Below, piece after piece: positions 54,040 through 62,506 of a stretch of DNA of 64,000 nt. The position numbers and the translations under genes were made by a program. Numbering within the stretch: position 1 is the stretch's first letter; every line of letters begins with the position of its first letter. Below the pieces are notes generated by a model. The model did no database searches, was not told the DNA's origin, and saw only the letters and a list, made by a program, of their open reading frames with translations. Source of the stretch: Brevundimonas sp. (lineage in GTDB: Bacteria > Pseudomonadota > Alphaproteobacteria > Caulobacterales > Caulobacteraceae); the NCBI GenBank assembly GCA_027531145.1, contig JAPZRF010000008.1:1-64000 (forward strand), given 5' to 3'.

Positions 54040-54677
54040 CCGGTGACGCGCTGCGCGAGCGGCTGATCGCGGTGCTGGACCCTGTGGAGAGCTGGAGTCC
54101 CGAGCGCCGCGCCGGGCGCTCCGACTATGACCTTAACCCGGACGCCACCCGTCGCCCGCCCGGCGAGCTCCGTCCGGCGGCGGTGCTGGTGCCGGTGATG
54201 GCTGGGCCGGACGGGCCCACGGTGGTGCTGACGCGCCGGGCTGACGAACTGACCAGCCACGCTGGCCAGGTCGCCTTTCCCGGCGGCCGGATCGAGCCGG
54301 GCGAGACGGCCCTCGAGGCCGCGCTCCGCGAGGCGTGGGAGGAGATCGGGCTTGATCCGGCGACGGTCGAGCCGCTGGGCCTTGGCGACCCCCACGAGAC
54401 TGGCACAGGTTTCCTCGTCACGCCTGTGATTGGCTGGGTGGGCGGTCCTGCGGTCCTGACGCCGCAGCCCGGCGAGGTGGCCGAGATCTTCGCTCCGCCG
54501 TTCGCCTTCCTGCTCGACCGAGCCAATCACCGGCAGGATCACTATGGTGCGCCCGACGGCGCGCGCCGACTCTACTGGGCCATGCCGTGGGAGGGCCGTT
54601 ACATCTGGGGCGCCACGGCCGGCATGCTGCGAGCCCTCACGATCCGCCTCGACAGTCGCGACGAGGCGGTGGCGTGA
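54036..54677 (+). CDS. NUDIX CoA pyrophosphatase, NudL-like
   Basis: The 213-residue hydrolase has the NUDIX box GGRIEPGETALEAALREAWEEIGL and the upstream LTSHAGQVAFPGG of CoA pyrophosphatases (UPF0035). It should cut CoA into phosphopantetheine and 3',5'-ADP. The GTG start and end both overlap neighbours by four bases, so it is coupled to DUF1285 and cca. Confidence 0.92.
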   Translation: MTGDALRERLIAVLDPVESWSPERRAGRSDYDLNPDATRRPPGELRPAAVLVPVMAGPDGPTVVLTRRADELTSHAGQVAFPGGRIEPGETALEAALREAWEEIGLDPATVEPLGLGDPHETGTGFLVTPVIGWVGGPAVLTPQPGEVAEIFAPPFAFLLDRANHRQDHYGAPDGARRLYWAMPWEGRYIWGATAGMLRALTIRLDSRDEAVA

Positions 54678-55879
54678 CCCGCTTCGAGGCCGCGGCGTGG
54701 CTGACCGCTCCATCGACCCTAGCCGTACTCGATGCACTGGAGGCGGCCGGGGGCGCGGGCTGCGTCCGCGTCGTGGGTGGCGCGGTGCGCAACGCCCTGA
54801 TGGGGCGGCCTGTCGAGGACGTAGATCTGGCCACCACCATCTGGCCAGACCAGGTCATTGCGGCGCTCGAGACCGCCGGGCTGAAGGCGGTCCCGACCGG
54901 TCTGGCCCATGGCACGGTCACGGCCGTGTCGGGCGGGCGCGGCTTCGAGGTCACCACTCTCCGCCGCGATGTGGCGACGGACGGGCGCCACGCGGTGGTG
55001 ACCTTCACAGACGACTGGGCCGAGGACGCGGCGCGCCGGGACTTTCGGCTCAACGCGCTCTACGTCGACCGCGAGGGACGAGTGTTCGATCCGACCGGGG
55101 AGGGGGTCGCCGACGCCCTTGCTGGCCGTGTGGTGTTTGTGGGCGACCCGGCCCGCCGGATCACAGAAGACTATTTGCGCATCCTGCGCTTCTTTCGCTT
55201 CAGCGCCTGGCACGGGACGGGCGTCCCCGATCCCGTGGGACTGGCGGCCTGCGCCGCTGGACGAGGGGGCCTGGCGCGGCTGTCGGCGGAGCGGGTATCG
55301 AAGGAGCTGCTGAAGCTGCTGTCAGCCCCCGATCCCCGCGCTGCCGTGTCGGCGATGGACGAGACCGGCGTGCTCGCGCTCGTCTTGCCGGAAGCGGTCG
55401 TCGATCGGAGGTTCATGCGGCTGACAGGCATGTCGGATGACGCCCTGCTGCGGCTGGCCGCCCTGCTGCCGGACGATCCGCAGAGCAGCGCCGCCGTCGC
55501 CGCCCGGCTGCGGCTGTCCAACGCCCAGCGCGACCGGCTGGTCGCGGTCACTGACCTCAGCGTCGCGGTCGGCCCCGAGCTCGTCCCGGCATCGATGCGC
55601 GCGGCGCTCTATCGGCTGGGTCGCGAGACGGTGCGTGATCGCCTGACGCTCGCGGAAGCGACCCTGGGGCCGGTGCCGGCGGAGCTTCAGGCGATGGTCG
55701 AGCACTGGCCGATCCCGCGCCTGCCGGTAGGTGGCGCGGACCTTGCGCGCCTCGGCATTCCGCCCGGCCCGGCGACGGGCGAAATCCTGCGCGCCTTCGA
55801 GGCAGCCTGGATCGCCGATGACTTCCCCGCCGACGGCCATGAGGTCCGGCTGCGCCAGCTGATCGAGGCCGCAAGATGA
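54674..55879 (+). CDS. cca: CCA tRNA nucleotidyltransferase / poly(A) polymerase family
   Basis: The 401-residue enzyme has the nucleotidyltransferase core RVVGGAVRNALMGRPVEDVDLATT (G-G-x-V-R and D-x-D), then RRDFRLNALYVD and the tRNA-binding region RITEDYLRILRFFRFSAWHG. It repairs or adds CCA at tRNA 3' ends. I start at the GTG overlapping the NUDIX stop; the track frame adds 29 residues. Tight overlap continues with the amidotransferase gene. Confidence 0.93.
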   Translation: MTRFEAAAWLTAPSTLAVLDALEAAGGAGCVRVVGGAVRNALMGRPVEDVDLATTIWPDQVIAALETAGLKAVPTGLAHGTVTAVSGGRGFEVTTLRRDVATDGRHAVVTFTDDWAEDAARRDFRLNALYVDREGRVFDPTGEGVADALAGRVVFVGDPARRITEDYLRILRFFRFSAWHGTGVPDPVGLAACAAGRGGLARLSAERVSKELLKLLSAPDPRAAVSAMDETGVLALVLPEAVVDRRFMRLTGMSDDALLRLAALLPDDPQSSAAVAARLRLSNAQRDRLVAVTDLSVAVGPELVPASMRAALYRLGRETVRDRLTLAEATLGPVPAELQAMVEHWPIPRLPVGGADLARLGIPPGPATGEILRAFEAAWIADDFPADGHEVRLRQLIEAAR

Positions 55880-56586
55880 CTCCCCGCATCGCTATCCTCG
55901 AAACTGGCCGCCCGCCCGTTGCGCTGGCCGCGGAACATGGCTGCTACCCGGACATGTTCCGGGCGCTGCTGGGCGACCGCTTCACGTTCGAGACCTTCGA
56001 TGTGACCATCGGAGCCCTGCCGGAGGCGGGCGCTTTTGATGGTGCGGTCATCACCGGCTCGCCCGCAGGGGTCTACGAGGACCATGTCTGGATCCCGCCG
56101 CTGCTGGACTGGATCCGCACCGCCCGGGGCCGGCTGCGCCTCGTCGGCATCTGCTTCGGCCACCAGGCCATGGCGGAGGCGCTCGGCGGCAAGGTGGAGA
56201 GGTCCGAGCGTGGCTGGGGCGTCGGACTGCACGCCTATGAGGTCGCGCTCGACGCGCCATGGGCGCAGCCGGCGGTAACCAGCCTCTCCATTCCGGTCTC
56301 CCACCAGGACCAGGTGGTGGTCGCCCCGCGGGACGCACGGGTCATCGCGTCCAGCGCCTTTACGCCCCATGCCGGGCTCGCGTATGGCGACCAGGCCGTG
56401 AGCTTCCAGTGCCATCCCGAGTTCACACCGGCGTTTGCGGCGGCGCTGGTCGAGGCCCGCCGCGGGCGGATCGCGTCGGAGCTGGTCGATCAGGCGACGG
56501 CCAGCCTTCAGCAGCCAGACGACCGGGGGGTGCTGGGCGCGTGGCTGCGTCGCTTCCTGGGCGGCGACGCCACGGTGCTCAACTGA
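55876..56586 (+). CDS. class I glutamine amidotransferase-like protein
   Basis: A 236-residue protein with the triad in place: Cys in LVGICFGHQAM, and His-x-Glu in FQCHPEF. It resembles stand-alone GMP-synthase-type amidotransferases (YfeJ or gamma-glutamyl hydrolase-like). It overlaps cca by four bases. It converges with the frameshifted ABM gene, with an eight-base overlap. Substrate unknown. Confidence 0.9.
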   Translation: MTPRIAILETGRPPVALAAEHGCYPDMFRALLGDRFTFETFDVTIGALPEAGAFDGAVITGSPAGVYEDHVWIPPLLDWIRTARGRLRLVGICFGHQAMAEALGGKVERSERGWGVGLHAYEVALDAPWAQPAVTSLSIPVSHQDQVVVAPRDARVIASSAFTPHAGLAYGDQAVSFQCHPEFTPAFAAALVEARRGRIASELVDQATASLQQPDDRGVLGAWLRRFLGGDATVLN

Positions 56587-56891
56587 TCACTTCGCCTGGC
56601 TCTTGGAGGTGCGGCTCGAAGGTGGCGAAGGCCATGATCGGCCGCATGTCCTCGACCACGTCCGGATGGCGCGTCATGGCTTTCCAGCCTTCGGCGGCGG
56701 CCCGGACGACATAGTTGCCCCCGGTCCGGCCGTTGACGCCCCGATGCAGGGTCGCCGAGATCAAGCCGGGCAGGCCCCGCTGCACCTGGTTGAGCGTTGT
56801 CAGATGCTCGAGCCACTCGTCCTGTCTGGCCGCGTCGCAATTGAACACATTAGATCAGCACGATCGGCGAAACATCGGCGAAATCGGTCAT
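56579..56891 (-). pseudogene. antibiotic biosynthesis monooxygenase (ABM) gene with +1 frameshift
   Basis: The minus strand from 56891 reads [13 protein letters not shown] and then hits TAA. Removing one base (A at 56852 on the plus strand) restores ...VLINVFNCDAARQDEWLEHLTTLNQVQRGLPGLISATLHRG and so on, a full 103-residue ABM protein. The start overlaps the hemF stop (ATGA) as in an intact operon. The shift is either a real mutation or a sequencing error. As it stands only the 89-residue frame at 56848 could be made, lacking the first beta strand. Confidence 0.85.
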
Positions 56892-57760
56892 GGCCATTTC
56901 ACCTCTGGCGGCATCGAGCTCAGGATCGAGTCGACATTGCCCCCGGTCTTCAGTCCGAAAGTGGTGCCACGATCGTAAAGGAGGTTGAATTCGACGTAAC
57001 GGCCGCGGCGGACCAGCTGCTCATCCCGCTCTTCCGGCGTCCAGGCCTCGGCCATGCGGGCGCGGACGATCTCCGGATAGACCTTGAGGAACGCCTCGCC
57101 GACGTCGCGGGTGAAGGCGAAGTCGCGCTCGCGGTCGCCCGTGTCGTGGTGGTCGTAGAAGATGCCACCGATCCCGCGCGGCTCGTTGCGGTGGGGCAGG
57201 AAGAAGTACTCGTCGCACCACGCCTTGTACCTCGCGTACCAGGTGGCGTCATGGGCATCGCAGGCGGCCCTCATGGCGGCATGGAAACGCACGGAGTCCG
57301 GGGCATCCTCGCGGCGATCGACCATCAGCACCGGCGTCAAGTCCGCCCCGCCGCCGAACCAGCCGCGGGTCGTCGCAATGAAGCGGGTGTTCATATGCAC
57401 CGCCGGCACGCGCGGGCTGCGCGGGTGGACGATCAGGCTGATTCCGGTGGCGAAGAAGCGCGGGTCGTCCTCTGCGCCCGGGACCTGCTTCGCATAGTCC
57501 GGCGGGAAGCTCCCGTGAACGGTCGAGACATGGACGCCGGCCTTCTCGAACAGCCGGCCGTGCAGCATGCCCATGACGCCACCGCCTCCGTCGAGGCGAG
57601 TCCAGGGCGTGCGCACGAAGCGGCCCGGTGCCCCGGGGAACAGAACCGGCGAGGCTTCGTCCTCCAGCGTTTCGAGAGCGGTGTGGATGCGGTCGCGCAG
57701 GGCCTCGAACCAGGCGCGGGCGCGGGTCCGGAGCTCGTCCGTCGGGGCGATGTCAGTCAT
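56888..57760 (-). CDS. hemF: oxygen-dependent coproporphyrinogen III oxidase
   Basis: The 290-residue enzyme converts coproporphyrinogen III to protoporphyrinogen IX in haem synthesis. Conserved blocks are [88 protein letters not shown] and [35 protein letters not shown]. The start is MTDIAPT. It is coupled to the ABM gene downstream. Confidence 0.97.
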   Translation of the reverse strand: MTDIAPTDELRTRARAWFEALRDRIHTALETLEDEASPVLFPGAPGRFVRTPWTRLDGGGGVMGMLHGRLFEKAGVHVSTVHGSFPPDYAKQVPGAEDDPRFFATGISLIVHPRSPRVPAVHMNTRFIATTRGWFGGGADLTPVLMVDRREDAPDSVRFHAAMRAACDAHDATWYARYKAWCDEYFFLPHRNEPRGIGGIFYDHHDTGDRERDFAFTRDVGEAFLKVYPEIVRARMAEAWTPEERDEQLVRRGRYVEFNLLYDRGTTFGLKTGGNVDSILSSMPPEVKWP

Positions 57761-57861
57761 GCGGCCTTCAAGCACGACCGGACGCGCTGCGCCAATGCGC
57801 TTGCACCCGACGGCGGCGGCGCTCCACTGTCGCGCCGTTCCCCCGCTCGCCGGAGGTCTCC

Positions 57862-57960
57862 ATGATCCGTCCCGTCCTTACCCCATGGCTTCTCCTCTGC
57901 CTTGCGGTGCCTGCTGCGGCCCAAAGCGCCCTAGAGGCGCAGGGCGAGCAGCTACTGTAG
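57862..57960 (+). CDS. 32-residue signal-peptide-like ORF
   Basis: A short frame [32 protein letters not shown] with a strong CGGAGG ribosome site. The first 21 residues are a textbook signal peptide ending AAAQ, but it stops 11 residues later. It may be a secreted microprotein or the stump of a truncated gene; the 160 bases after it hold no clear continuation. No relation known. Confidence 0.4.
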   Translation: MIRPVLTPWLLLCLAVPAAAQSALEAQGEQLL

Positions 57961-58122
57961 CGGACGAGCTCATCGACGGCTGGCCATCTGCCGTGGGCGT
58001 TGCGTCAGGGCCTCCGACCCTCACGCCGTCGATCTCGGTGCCGACCTGTCGGGCGCGACACGTCCGCACGCAGACATTCCCCGCCGTGCGCCGACCTTGG
58101 TGCCCGGGCCTTGAGGCCGCTC

Positions 58123-58563
58123 TCAAGCCGGTCGGGTGCGCGCCGCCCAGCAGGCGATCCCGGCGCTGACGGCGAGATTGAGCGAGCGGGCGTCCGGCTG
58201 GATCGGGATCACCACCCGGGCATCGGCGGCGGCGTGGACATGGTCGGGGGCACCGGACGGCTCGGACCCGAACAGCAGCACATCGTCCGGTTGGAAGCGG
58301 AAGGCGTCGAGCGGCACGGCCCCGTGCGTGGTGAACAGCACCAGCCGGCCGGGCGAGCGTGCGGCCTGAAAGGCGTTCCAGCTCGCGTGCACCGTCATGT
58401 GCCCGAGCGGGCCGTAGTCGAGCGCGGCCCGCTTCAGGGCGCGGTCGTTCAGCGGGAAGGCCGTTGGGCCGATGACGTGGAGGGCGGCCCCGAAACAGGC
58501 CGACAGCCGGATGCACGCGCCGACGTTCTGGGGGATGGCTGGTTGAAAAAGGGCGAGGCGCAT
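58123..58563 (-). CDS. trmL: tRNA (cytidine(34)-2'-O)-methyltransferase TrmL
   Basis: The 146-residue SPOUT enzyme methylates the wobble ribose of tRNA-Leu. It begins MRLALFQPAIPQNVGACIRLSACFGAALHVIGP and carries the knot motifs LLFGSEPSGAPDHV and VVIPIQPDARSLNLAVSAGIACW. The track frame begins 27 residues upstream. It is divergent from the bc1 operon. Confidence 0.93.
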   Translation of the reverse strand: MRLALFQPAIPQNVGACIRLSACFGAALHVIGPTAFPLNDRALKRAALDYGPLGHMTVHASWNAFQAARSPGRLVLFTTHGAVPLDAFRFQPDDVLLFGSEPSGAPDHVHAAADARVVIPIQPDARSLNLAVSAGIACWAARTRPA

Positions 58564-58758
58564 TCTAAGGCCACGTCTACGCGCGGCCGAACCGCCTGTC
58601 GCGGCCAGTAATTGCGAACATTTCTCAAGGTCGTCCGCTTTCAAGCGGCGATCCGTCGCAAAGCCGGGCCGGGCGGGAATTCGCCAGTTGCGCTAAAGGA
58701 TTTTGCGCCGGATCGGGCCTCAATTGCGAGGTCCGGCGCGGCAGGCCAGAGGTGAGAC

Positions 58759-59301
58759 GTGACCGAATCGGTCGTGAATTCAGACGGACAGGGCGGCGAC
58801 GCCACCCGGCGGGACTTCATCCATATCGCGGCCGGCGCCGCAGCGGCGGGGGCGGGCGTGACGATCGCCTGGCCGCTCATCAACCAGATGAACCCGGCGG
58901 CTGACACCCTTGCCCTGTCGGTGATCGACTTCGATCTTTCCAAGGTCCAGGAAGGCCAACAGGTCGTGATAAAATGGCAGGGCAAGCCGGTGTTCGTGCG
59001 CTACCGCACCCCGGCGGAGATCGAGGCGGCGCGGGAAACCCCGATGTCGGCGCTGAAGGATCCCCAGGCCGATGCGGACCGGGTCAAGGAAGGCCGAGAA
59101 CAATACCTCGTGCTGGTCGGCTCCTGCACCCACCTCGGCTGCGTGCCGACCTTCGGCACCGGCGACTACGGCGGCTGGTTCTGCCCCTGTCACGGGTCGC
59201 ACTACGACACCTCCGGCCGCATCCGTAAGGGCCCGGCCCCCACGAACCTCGTGGTGCCGAACTACGAATACGTCTCCGATACCGCGGTGCGGATCGGCTG
59301 A
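58759..59301 (+). CDS. petA: ubiquinol-cytochrome c reductase iron-sulfur subunit (Rieske)
   Basis: The 180-residue protein has a Tat-type start ([27 protein letters not shown]) that doubles as the membrane anchor, and the 2Fe-2S ligands in CTHLGC and CPCHGS. It passes electrons from ubiquinol to cytochrome c1. The GTG start has GAGGTGAG upstream. petB starts 14 bases later. Confidence 0.97.
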   Translation: MTESVVNSDGQGGDATRRDFIHIAAGAAAAGAGVTIAWPLINQMNPAADTLALSVIDFDLSKVQEGQQVVIKWQGKPVFVRYRTPAEIEAARETPMSALKDPQADADRVKEGREQYLVLVGSCTHLGCVPTFGTGDYGGWFCPCHGSHYDTSGRIRKGPAPTNLVVPNYEYVSDTAVRIG

Positions 59302-59315
59302 CGCAGGGCGAGATC

Positions 59316-60644
59316 ATGAGCGAGCATCAATCCACCTACGTGCCCAGGACCGCTTTCGAGCGGTGGATGGACACCCGCCTGCCGATCATTCGCTTCGGCG
59401 CCGACTACATGTCGCTGCCGACGCCGAAGAACCTGAATTACTGGTACACCTTCGGCGCGATTCTCACGATCTGCCTGATGGTTCAGATCATCACGGGCGT
59501 TGTGCTGGCCATGCACTATGTGCCGAACACCGAGATGGCCTTCGCCTCGGTCGAGCGCATCATGCGTGACGTGAACGGCGGCTGGCTGATCCGCTATGTC
59601 CACTCCAACGGCGCGTCGATGTTCTTCATCGCCGTCTACATCCACATGCTCCGCGGCCTCTACTACGGCTCGTACAAGGCTCCGCGCGAGATGATCTGGA
59701 TCGTCGGCTGCGTGATCTTCTTCCTGCTGATCGCCACCGCCTTCCTCGGCTATGTGCTGCCTTGGGGACAGATGTCTTTCCACGGTGCGGTCGTGATCAC
59801 CAATCTGATCGGCTCGATCCCGGTGATCGGCGGTTCGATCCTGACCTGGCTGCAGGGCGGCCCGGCGATCGACAACGCCACGCTGAACCGCTTCTTCTCG
59901 CTGCACTATCTGCTGCCGTTCGTGATCTTTGGCTGCGTCGTGCTGCACGTGTGGGCCCTGCACACTGCCGGCCAGAACAATCCGGTCGGCATCCTGATCC
60001 CCAAGGATCGTGTGGCCAAGGACACGGTGCCGTTCCACCCCTACTACACGGTCAAGGACGGCTTTGCCCTGATCCTGTTCCTGATAATGTTTGCGGCGTT
60101 CGTCTTCTTCATGCCGAACGCCCTGGGCCACGCTGACAACTCGATCCCGGCCAACCCGCTGGTCACCCCGGCGCACATCGTGCCCGAATGGTACCTGCTG
60201 CCGTTCTACGCCATCCTGCGCGCGGTGCCGGACAAGTTCGGCGGCGTGGTGGCCATGTTCGGTTCCATCGCGGTGCTGTTCATCCTGCCCTGGCTGGACA
60301 CCTCGCGCGTCCGCTCGATGCGCTATCGTCCGACCATGCGGGTGTTTTTCTACATCTTCGTTGTCAACGCCTTCGTCCTCGGTCTGTGCGGTGCCATGCT
60401 GCCGGACGCGCCGGTGATCGGCGAGTTCAAGACCTTCATGCTGATCGATGGCGACCTGAACAGCTACCTTTGGCTCGGCCGTCTGGCGACGCTGTATTAC
60501 TTCGCCTTTTTCCTGGTGATCCTGCCGATGGTCGGCCTGCGCGAGACGCCATTGCCGATCCCGCAGTCGATCTCCGAGCCCGTGCTCGGCGGTCCGGCGG
60601 CGATGCCGGCCGGTGCACCGGCCCAGCCCGAGACCCGGGGCTGA
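59316..60644 (+). CDS. petB: cytochrome b of the bc1 complex
   Basis: The 442-residue membrane protein has eight or nine helices. Haem-ligating histidines lie in [25 protein letters not shown] and [24 protein letters not shown]; the quinol-site PEWY motif is in [15 protein letters not shown]. It holds both quinone sites. Length is normal. Confidence 0.98.
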   Translation: MSEHQSTYVPRTAFERWMDTRLPIIRFGADYMSLPTPKNLNYWYTFGAILTICLMVQIITGVVLAMHYVPNTEMAFASVERIMRDVNGGWLIRYVHSNGASMFFIAVYIHMLRGLYYGSYKAPREMIWIVGCVIFFLLIATAFLGYVLPWGQMSFHGAVVITNLIGSIPVIGGSILTWLQGGPAIDNATLNRFFSLHYLLPFVIFGCVVLHVWALHTAGQNNPVGILIPKDRVAKDTVPFHPYYTVKDGFALILFLIMFAAFVFFMPNALGHADNSIPANPLVTPAHIVPEWYLLPFYAILRAVPDKFGGVVAMFGSIAVLFILPWLDTSRVRSMRYRPTMRVFFYIFVVNAFVLGLCGAMLPDAPVIGEFKTFMLIDGDLNSYLWLGRLATLYYFAFFLVILPMVGLRETPLPIPQSISEPVLGGPAAMPAGAPAQPETRG

Positions 60645-60649
60645 TCTCC

Positions 60650-61528
60650 ATGACCCTCTCCTTCGGAAAGACCGCGCCCGTGAAGTCCATCCTGATCCCG
60701 CTGATCGCGGCCGCCGGGCTGGCGCTCGTCGCCCCGGCCGCCCAGGCCGCCGGCGAGGCCAAGAAGCCGCGCGACATCGCCTTCAGCTTCGAGGGGCCGT
60801 TCGGCACATTCGACCAGGGCCAGCTGCAGCGGGGCTACAAGGTCTATCGCGAGGTCTGCGCCGCGTGCCACTCGATGAACCTGCTCAGCTTCCGCAACCT
60901 CGCGGAAGACGGCGGCCCGTTCTGGGATCCGCACGTCTCTAACCCGAACGAGAACCGCTTCGTGCGGGTGCTGGCGGCCGAGTTCGAGATCGCGGACATC
61001 GACTCCGAGACCGGTGAGCCGATCCGTCGTCCGGGCACCCCGGCCGACGCCTTCCCGGATCCCTATCCGAACGCCACGGCGGCGGCGGCGGGGAATGGCG
61101 GTGCCGTGCCGCCGGACCTGTCGGTTATGGCCAAGGCCCGCAAGGGCGGGGCGGACTACATCTACTCGCTGCTTTCGGGCTACCAGCCGGCCCCGGCCGG
61201 TCTGCGCATCGCGCCGGGCCAGCACTACAACCCCTATATGCCGGGCGACCTGACCCCGTTCTGGGAAGGGGACCACGACAAGGTGCCGTACGGCGGCTTC
61301 ATCGCCATGGCCCAGCCGCTGCGCGACGGCCAGGTTACCTATGACGACGACGCTCCCGAGACGATCGACCAGTACTCGCGCGACGTCGCGGCCTTCATCG
61401 CCTGGGCGTCGGACCCGAAGGCGACCGAGCGCAAGCGCACCGGCATCGCTGTGCTGGCCTATCTGGCGATCTTCGCTGGTCTGACCTACGCCAGCTACCG
61501 GCAGATCTGGCGCAATGTGAAGCACTGA
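60650..61528 (+). CDS. petC: cytochrome c1
   Basis: The 292-residue subunit has a signal peptide (SILIPLIAAAGLALVAPAAQA), the haem c motif CAACH, an axial Met region (GGFIAMAQPL) and a C-terminal membrane anchor (RKRTGIAVLAYLAIFAGLTYASYRQIW). It starts at ATG 60650, five bases after petB. A strong terminator follows. Confidence 0.96.
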   Translation: MTLSFGKTAPVKSILIPLIAAAGLALVAPAAQAAGEAKKPRDIAFSFEGPFGTFDQGQLQRGYKVYREVCAACHSMNLLSFRNLAEDGGPFWDPHVSNPNENRFVRVLAAEFEIADIDSETGEPIRRPGTPADAFPDPYPNATAAAAGNGGAVPPDLSVMAKARKGGADYIYSLLSGYQPAPAGLRIAPGQHYNPYMPGDLTPFWEGDHDKVPYGGFIAMAQPLRDGQVTYDDDAPETIDQYSRDVAAFIAWASDPKATERKRTGIAVLAYLAIFAGLTYASYRQIWRNVKH

Positions 61529-61553
61529 CGCCCGTCGTCATCGCCGACATGAC

Positions 61554-61587
61554 AAGGCCCGCCGGAGCGATCCGGCGGGCCTTTTCT
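61554..61587 (+). terminator. rho-independent terminator of petABC
   Basis: AAGGCCCGCCGGA-GCGA-TCCGGCGGGCCTT with a GCGA loop and TTTTCT tail, 25 bases after petC. It also lies between converging petC and pirin genes. Confidence 0.88.
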
Positions 61588-61607
61588 GTTGCCGCAGGAG
61601 GCGTGGC

Positions 61608-62303
61608 TTACAGGCTGTCGACCATCACCAGCTCGGTGTCCGCCTCGGCGGTGATGACCAGCTCGGCCTCGTCGCGAATGGCGGCGCCGTCGCGGGCGTT
61701 CAGCGCCACGCCGTTGACCGCGACCTTGCCGACGGCTGGCACCAGATAGGCCCGACGTCCCTCGGCCAGCGGATAGCGGATCGTCTCGCCGGCGTTGAGC
61801 GTCGCGCCAAGGATCCGCGCGTCGGCATTGATTGGCAGGGCGTCATCGCCCCCCCGGCCCGAGGCGAGCACCTGGAAGCGGCCCGAGCGGTCGGCCCTGG
61901 GGAAGGGGCGGGCGCCCCACGACGGTTGCGCGCCGGGACGGTCGGTCTCGATCCAGATCTGGAAGATGGTCGTCAGCTCGTCTTCCAGATTATACTCGGC
62001 GTGGCGCACGCCGGTGCCGGCGCTCATCACCTGGACGTCGCCGGCGACGGTGCGGCCCTGGTTGCCCATGGAGTCCTGGTGGGTGATGGCTCCGGTGCGG
62101 ACGTAGGTGATGATTTCCATGTCGGCGTGTGGGTGCGGCGGGAAGCCGGACTTCGCAGCGATCTCGTCGTCGTTCCAGACGCGCAGCCGGCCCCAGCCCA
62201 TGCGCGCCGGGTCATGGTAGTTGGCGAACGAGAAATGGTGCCGCGCGCGCAGCCAGCCGTGGTCCGCGCCGCCGAGGGTATTGAAGGGCCTGATGTCGAT
62301 CAT
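61608..62303 (-). CDS. pirin family protein
   Basis: The 231-residue bicupin has the metal-binding N-terminal cupin FPPHPHADMEIITYVRTGAITHQDSMGNQGRTVAGDVQVMSAGTGVRHAEYN with HxH, a later His and Glu. Some relatives (YhhW) are quercetin dioxygenases. It converges on petC and shares its terminator region. Substrate unknown. Confidence 0.93.
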   Translation of the reverse strand: MIDIRPFNTLGGADHGWLRARHHFSFANYHDPARMGWGRLRVWNDDEIAAKSGFPPHPHADMEIITYVRTGAITHQDSMGNQGRTVAGDVQVMSAGTGVRHAEYNLEDELTTIFQIWIETDRPGAQPSWGARPFPRADRSGRFQVLASGRGGDDALPINADARILGATLNAGETIRYPLAEGRRAYLVPAVGKVAVNGVALNARDGAAIRDEAELVITAEADTELVMVDSL

Positions 62304-62506
62304 GTCGCGCTCCGGAGTGTGCGGGAGCGTCCCGCGTTTCGGGTCCGGATATAAGAAACAGTAACGGTTGCGGAAGGGGTCGCCACGGGGAGCCGCAGCG
62401 CCTTTGCGACACCGGCTGGCGCGACACGGCGGCCCCGGAGGATTCGGTTTGACGCCCCCCGTGGTTCGGGCAAGCTTGGCTGTAAAGAGGACGGGGCCAC
62501 ACGATC

